Positions 61,463-64,000 of a stretch of DNA of 64,000 nucleotides are shown in pieces. This stretch comes from Paracoccus limosus (GTDB lineage Bacteria; Pseudomonadota; Alphaproteobacteria; Rhodobacterales; Rhodobacteraceae). The stretch spans positions 1 through 64,000 of the forward strand of contig NZ_WMIF01000014.1 of NCBI RefSeq assembly GCF_009711185.1, given 5' to 3'. Both the position numbers and the translations under genes were made by a program. Every line of letters begins with the position of its first letter. Position 1 is the stretch's first letter. A model generated the notes under the pieces. The model made no database searches and had not been told where the DNA came from. It was given only the letters and a program-made list of their open reading frames with translations.

Positions 61463-63174
61463 GGGTTTCGATGCGCAACCTGCCGGCGCTTGCGCTGGCA
61501 TCAACCCTTGCGCCGGGTCTGGCGCTGGCCGATGTGATCCAGGGCGGCACCAAGCAGGCGACGAACTGGACCGCCATCGCCATGTTCGGCGGCTTTGTCA
61601 TCCTGACGCTGTTCATCACCAAATGGGCGGCCGCCAAGACCAAGTCGGCCTCGGATTTCTACACGGCCGGCGGCGGCATCTCGGGCTTTCAGAACGGGCT
61701 TGCGATTGCCGGCGACTATATGTCGGCGGCCTCGTTTCTGGGGATTTCGGCGGCGGTGATGACCACCGGCTATGACGGGCTGATCTATTCGATCGGCTTT
61801 CTGGTCGGCTGGCCGATCCTGACCTTCCTGATGGCCGAGCGGCTGCGCAACCTTGGCAAGTTCACCTTTGCCGATGTGGCGGCGTTCCGCTTTGCGCAGA
61901 CGCCGGTGCGGATCTTTGCCGCCTCGGGCACGCTGGTCGTGGTCGCCTTCTACCTGATCGCGCAAATGGTCGGCGCGGGCTCGCTGATCCAGCTGCTCTT
62001 CGGTCTGGACTACTGGATCGCCGTGGTCATCGTCGGCGCGCTGATGATGATCTATGTGCTCTTTGGGGGCATGACGGCGACGACCTGGGTGCAGATCATC
62101 AAGGCCTGCCTGCTTTTGGGCGGCGCCTCGTTCATGGCCTTCATGGTCGTGCTGCATTACGGCTTCTCGCCCGAGGCGATGTTTGCCGATGCGGTCAAGG
62201 TCAAGGCCGATCTGGCAACCGCCGCCGGCAAGACCCCCGAAGAGGCCGCCGCCGAAGGCTGGTCGATCATGGGGCCGGGCACCTTCATCAAGGACCCGAT
62301 CTCGGCCATCAGCTTCGGCATGGCGCTGATGTTCGGCACCGCCGGCCTGCCGCATATCCTGATGCGCTTCTTCACCGTTCCCAGCGCCAAGGAAGCGCGC
62401 AAATCGGTGATGTGGGCAACGGGCTGGATCGGCTACTTCTACCTTCTGACCTTCATCATCGGCTTTGGCGCCATCACCTTCGTGCTGACCAACCCCGATT
62501 TCGTCGGCGCGGATGGCAAGCTGGTCGGCGGCAACAATATGGCGGCCGTGCATCTGGCCCATGCGGTCGGCGGCAACGTCTTCCTGGGCTTCATCTCGGC
62601 AGTGGCCTTTGCGACCATCCTCGCGGTGGTGGCGGGGCTGACGCTCTCGGGCGCCTCGGCGGTCAGCCATGACCTCTATGCGACGGTGATCAAGAAGGGC
62701 AACCCTGAGCCGGGCAGCGAGCTGCGCGTGTCGCGCATCACCACCATCGCGCTTGGCATCGTCGCCGTCGTGCTGGGCATCGCCTTCAAGAACCAGAACA
62801 TCGCCTTCATGGTGTCGCTGGCCTTTGCGGTGGCAGCCTCGGCGAACTTCCCGGTGCTGTTCATGTCGGTTCTGTGGAAGGATTGCACCACGCGCGGCGC
62901 GGTCATCGGCGGCTTCCTTGGGCTGATCTCCTCGGTGGTGCTGACGGTGCTCTCGCCCTCGGTCTGGGAGGCCACGCTCGGCAACCCGGTCGGCTCGGCA
63001 CCCTTCCCCTATACCTCGCCGGCGCTCTTCTCGATGACCTTGGCCTTTGCCGGCATCTGGATCTTCTCGAAGCTCGATAACAGCGCGCGGGCGCGCACCG
63101 ACCGGGCAGGCTTCCTCGCCCAGCAGGTGCGCTCGGAAACCGGGATCGGCGCTTCGGCGGCCTCGGATCACTAA
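61459..63174 (+). CDS. actP: Cation/acetate symporter ActP
   Basis: 571 aa, sodium:solute symporter family with about 13-14 helices; [20 protein letters not shown] and [14 protein letters not shown] are family signatures. The N-terminal hydrophobic stretch ending ALA is a signal-like helix known in ActP. Imports acetate with Na+ or H+. Forms a unit with acsA and DUF485 for acetate use. Confidence 0.95.
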   Translation: MRVSMRNLPALALASTLAPGLALADVIQGGTKQATNWTAIAMFGGFVILTLFITKWAAAKTKSASDFYTAGGGISGFQNGLAIAGDYMSAASFLGISAAVMTTGYDGLIYSIGFLVGWPILTFLMAERLRNLGKFTFADVAAFRFAQTPVRIFAASGTLVVVAFYLIAQMVGAGSLIQLLFGLDYWIAVVIVGALMMIYVLFGGMTATTWVQIIKACLLLGGASFMAFMVVLHYGFSPEAMFADAVKVKADLATAAGKTPEEAAAEGWSIMGPGTFIKDPISAISFGMALMFGTAGLPHILMRFFTVPSAKEARKSVMWATGWIGYFYLLTFIIGFGAITFVLTNPDFVGADGKLVGGNNMAAVHLAHAVGGNVFLGFISAVAFATILAVVAGLTLSGASAVSHDLYATVIKKGNPEPGSELRVSRITTIALGIVAVVLGIAFKNQNIAFMVSLAFAVAASANFPVLFMSVLWKDCTTRGAVIGGFLGLISSVVLTVLSPSVWEATLGNPVGSAPFPYTSPALFSMTLAFAGIWIFSKLDNSARARTDRAGFLAQQVRSETGIGASAASDH

Positions 63175-63183
63175 GCGACAAAC

Positions 63184-63216
63184 GGTCCGGCCGGGGAGTA
63201 CCCCGGCCGGACCTTC
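63184..63216 (+). terminator. Terminator after actP
   Basis: GGTCCGGCCGGGG (63184-63196) and CCCCGGCCGGACC (63201-63213), perfect 13-bp stem with AGTA loop, followed by TTCCTC. Confidence 0.8.
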
Positions 63217-63242
63217 CTCATTGCGGCGAAAGCGAGGTCGAG

Positions 63243-63629
63243 ATGCCGGATCAGCTGTCCCACCGCACGATCCTGGTCATAGAGGACGAAGACAGCATCG
63301 CGCTGGCCATCGAATTCATCCTGCAACGTCAGGGCTACCGGCACGAGCGCCTGTCGCATGGCCGCGATGCGCTGAGCCGCATCCGCGAGCTGCGCCCCGA
63401 TCTCGTGCTTCTGGACATCATGCTGCCCGACATGTCGGGCTATGAGATCATCGAGGCGATGCGCGCCGATCCCGGCCTGTCCACCGTCCGCGTGCTGATG
63501 ATGACGGCGCGCGGCTCGGTGGTCGAACGCCGCAAGGGGTTCGAGCTCGGCGCCGACGGCTTCATCGCCAAACCCTTCGAGCTGGCCGAGCTACGCAGCG
63601 AAATGGCGCGCCTGCTCGACGCGGCCTGA
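63243..63629 (+). CDS. Single-domain response regulator
   Basis: 128 aa, receiver domain only: EDED (14-17), phospho-acceptor Asp58 (LVLLDIMLPDMSGYE), MMTARG and KPF. No output domain. Located just after actP, as in several Rhodobacterales where it may modulate acetate transport, but the partner kinase is not present here. Confidence 0.88.
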   Translation: MPDQLSHRTILVIEDEDSIALAIEFILQRQGYRHERLSHGRDALSRIRELRPDLVLLDIMLPDMSGYEIIEAMRADPGLSTVRVLMMTARGSVVERRKGFELGADGFIAKPFELAELRSEMARLLDAA

Positions 63630-63754
63630 CCCCTGGCCCAGGCCTCGGCTTCTTTCGTGCCGAAATATCCCGGGGGGAACGCCTGACGGCCCCCGTCGAG
63701 GGGGCCTTCACGCGTGGGGGGCAGCGCCCCCCGCCTTTACCCCCGCCGTCGCGC

Positions 63755-64000
63755 TCAGGGTGCGACGCGGTAAAGATCCTTGGCCCACCATTCGCCCATC
63801 GCATGGCTGTTCGGCAGGCCGCGGATCTCGGGGCGGATCAGCTCGGCCTTGGCATAGTGATAAAGCGGGATCAGCGGCATGTCGCGCGCCAGCAGCGCCT
63901 CGGCGGCGGTATAGGCACGGGCGGGGTCGGCGGCCTGTTCGGCCTCGGTCAGCAGCCGCTCATAATCGGCGCTGGCATATTTGCCGTAATTCGGCCCGCT
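63755..64000 (-). CDS. Peptide/nickel ABC transporter substrate-binding protein, C-terminal fragment
   Basis: The last 81 codons of a minus-strand gene that continues past the right edge. The visible C-terminus (NYGKYASADYERLLTEAEQA, ARDMPLIPLYHYAKAELIRP, ending WWAKDLYRVAP) is typical of SBP_bac_5 family periplasmic binding proteins. Substrate cannot be judged. Confidence 0.85.
   Translation of the reverse strand, partial: SGPNYGKYASADYERLLTEAEQAADPARAYTAAEALLARDMPLIPLYHYAKAELIRPEIRGLPNSHAMGEWWAKDLYRVAP

Overview
The window looks like a chromosome segment of a high-GC alphaproteobacterium of the Rhodobacteraceae, most likely Paracoccus or a close relative. This is inferred from the gene set (PreT/PreA, OpgG-OpgH-OpgC, class I lysyl-tRNA synthetase, Acs-DUF485-ActP, a CtrA-type site) and from codon use; there is no rRNA or other definitive marker. 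About 60% of the window is one prophage. The rest is ordinary chromosome.

Prophage (1 to about 38.1 kb; the left end lies outside the window). From right to left on the minus strand, an early region runs from a 749-aa protein of unknown function (32.5-34.8 kb) through a Com-like zinc ribbon, a sigma-like regulator and a recombination/replication block (Sak4-like ATPase, possible SSB, SF2 helicase, Fe-S PD-(D/E)XK nuclease, AEP-type primase/ATPase, RuvC-like resolvase). Next come two DNA methyltransferase genes and accessory genes. The late region is a lambda-type head (terminase small and GpA-type large subunit, gpW-like, lambda-type portal, protease/capsid fusion, DUF2190, FII-like) joined to a tail operon in the order of Rhodobacterales gene transfer agents (tail tube, frameshifted tail chaperone, tape measure, DUF2460, DUF2163, NlpC/P60, TIM-barrel baseplate protein). 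The plus-strand integration cassette (34.9-37.3 kb) ends with a large serine recombinase and an HTH protein, followed by a DUF3883-type nuclease at the prophage edge.

The most unusual spot is 8.64-9.52 kb. A low-GC plus-strand insert inside the late operon carries a promoter, a tRNA(Gln)-like RNA with a contracted anticodon loop, a 14-bp hairpin that competes with the tRNA-like fold and abuts a start codon, and a 244-aa protein with a HEPN RNase motif (RNKLAH). This could be an RNA-regulated HEPN toxin or defence module. A second unexplained signal is TGTCCC-N16-TGGCTTTT, found three times with identical spacing, each copy 36-51 nt upstream of a prophage gene and in that gene's orientation.

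Chromosomal part (38.5-64 kb): tRNA-Ser(UGA) with its terminator; preT-preA for reductive pyrimidine catabolism behind a RutR-like palindrome; a PepSY protein/response regulator/histidine kinase operon divergent from a secreted His/Gly/Asp-rich protein; opgG-opgH-opgC for osmoregulated periplasmic glucans; fhs-nadD-dacB; a TerB-like gene; lysS; a large beta-helix pectate-lyase-like gene behind a perfect CtrA site; a HugZ-type flavin-binding protein; acsA, DUF485 and actP for acetate uptake and activation; a single-domain response regulator; and the 3' end of a peptide-binding protein gene.
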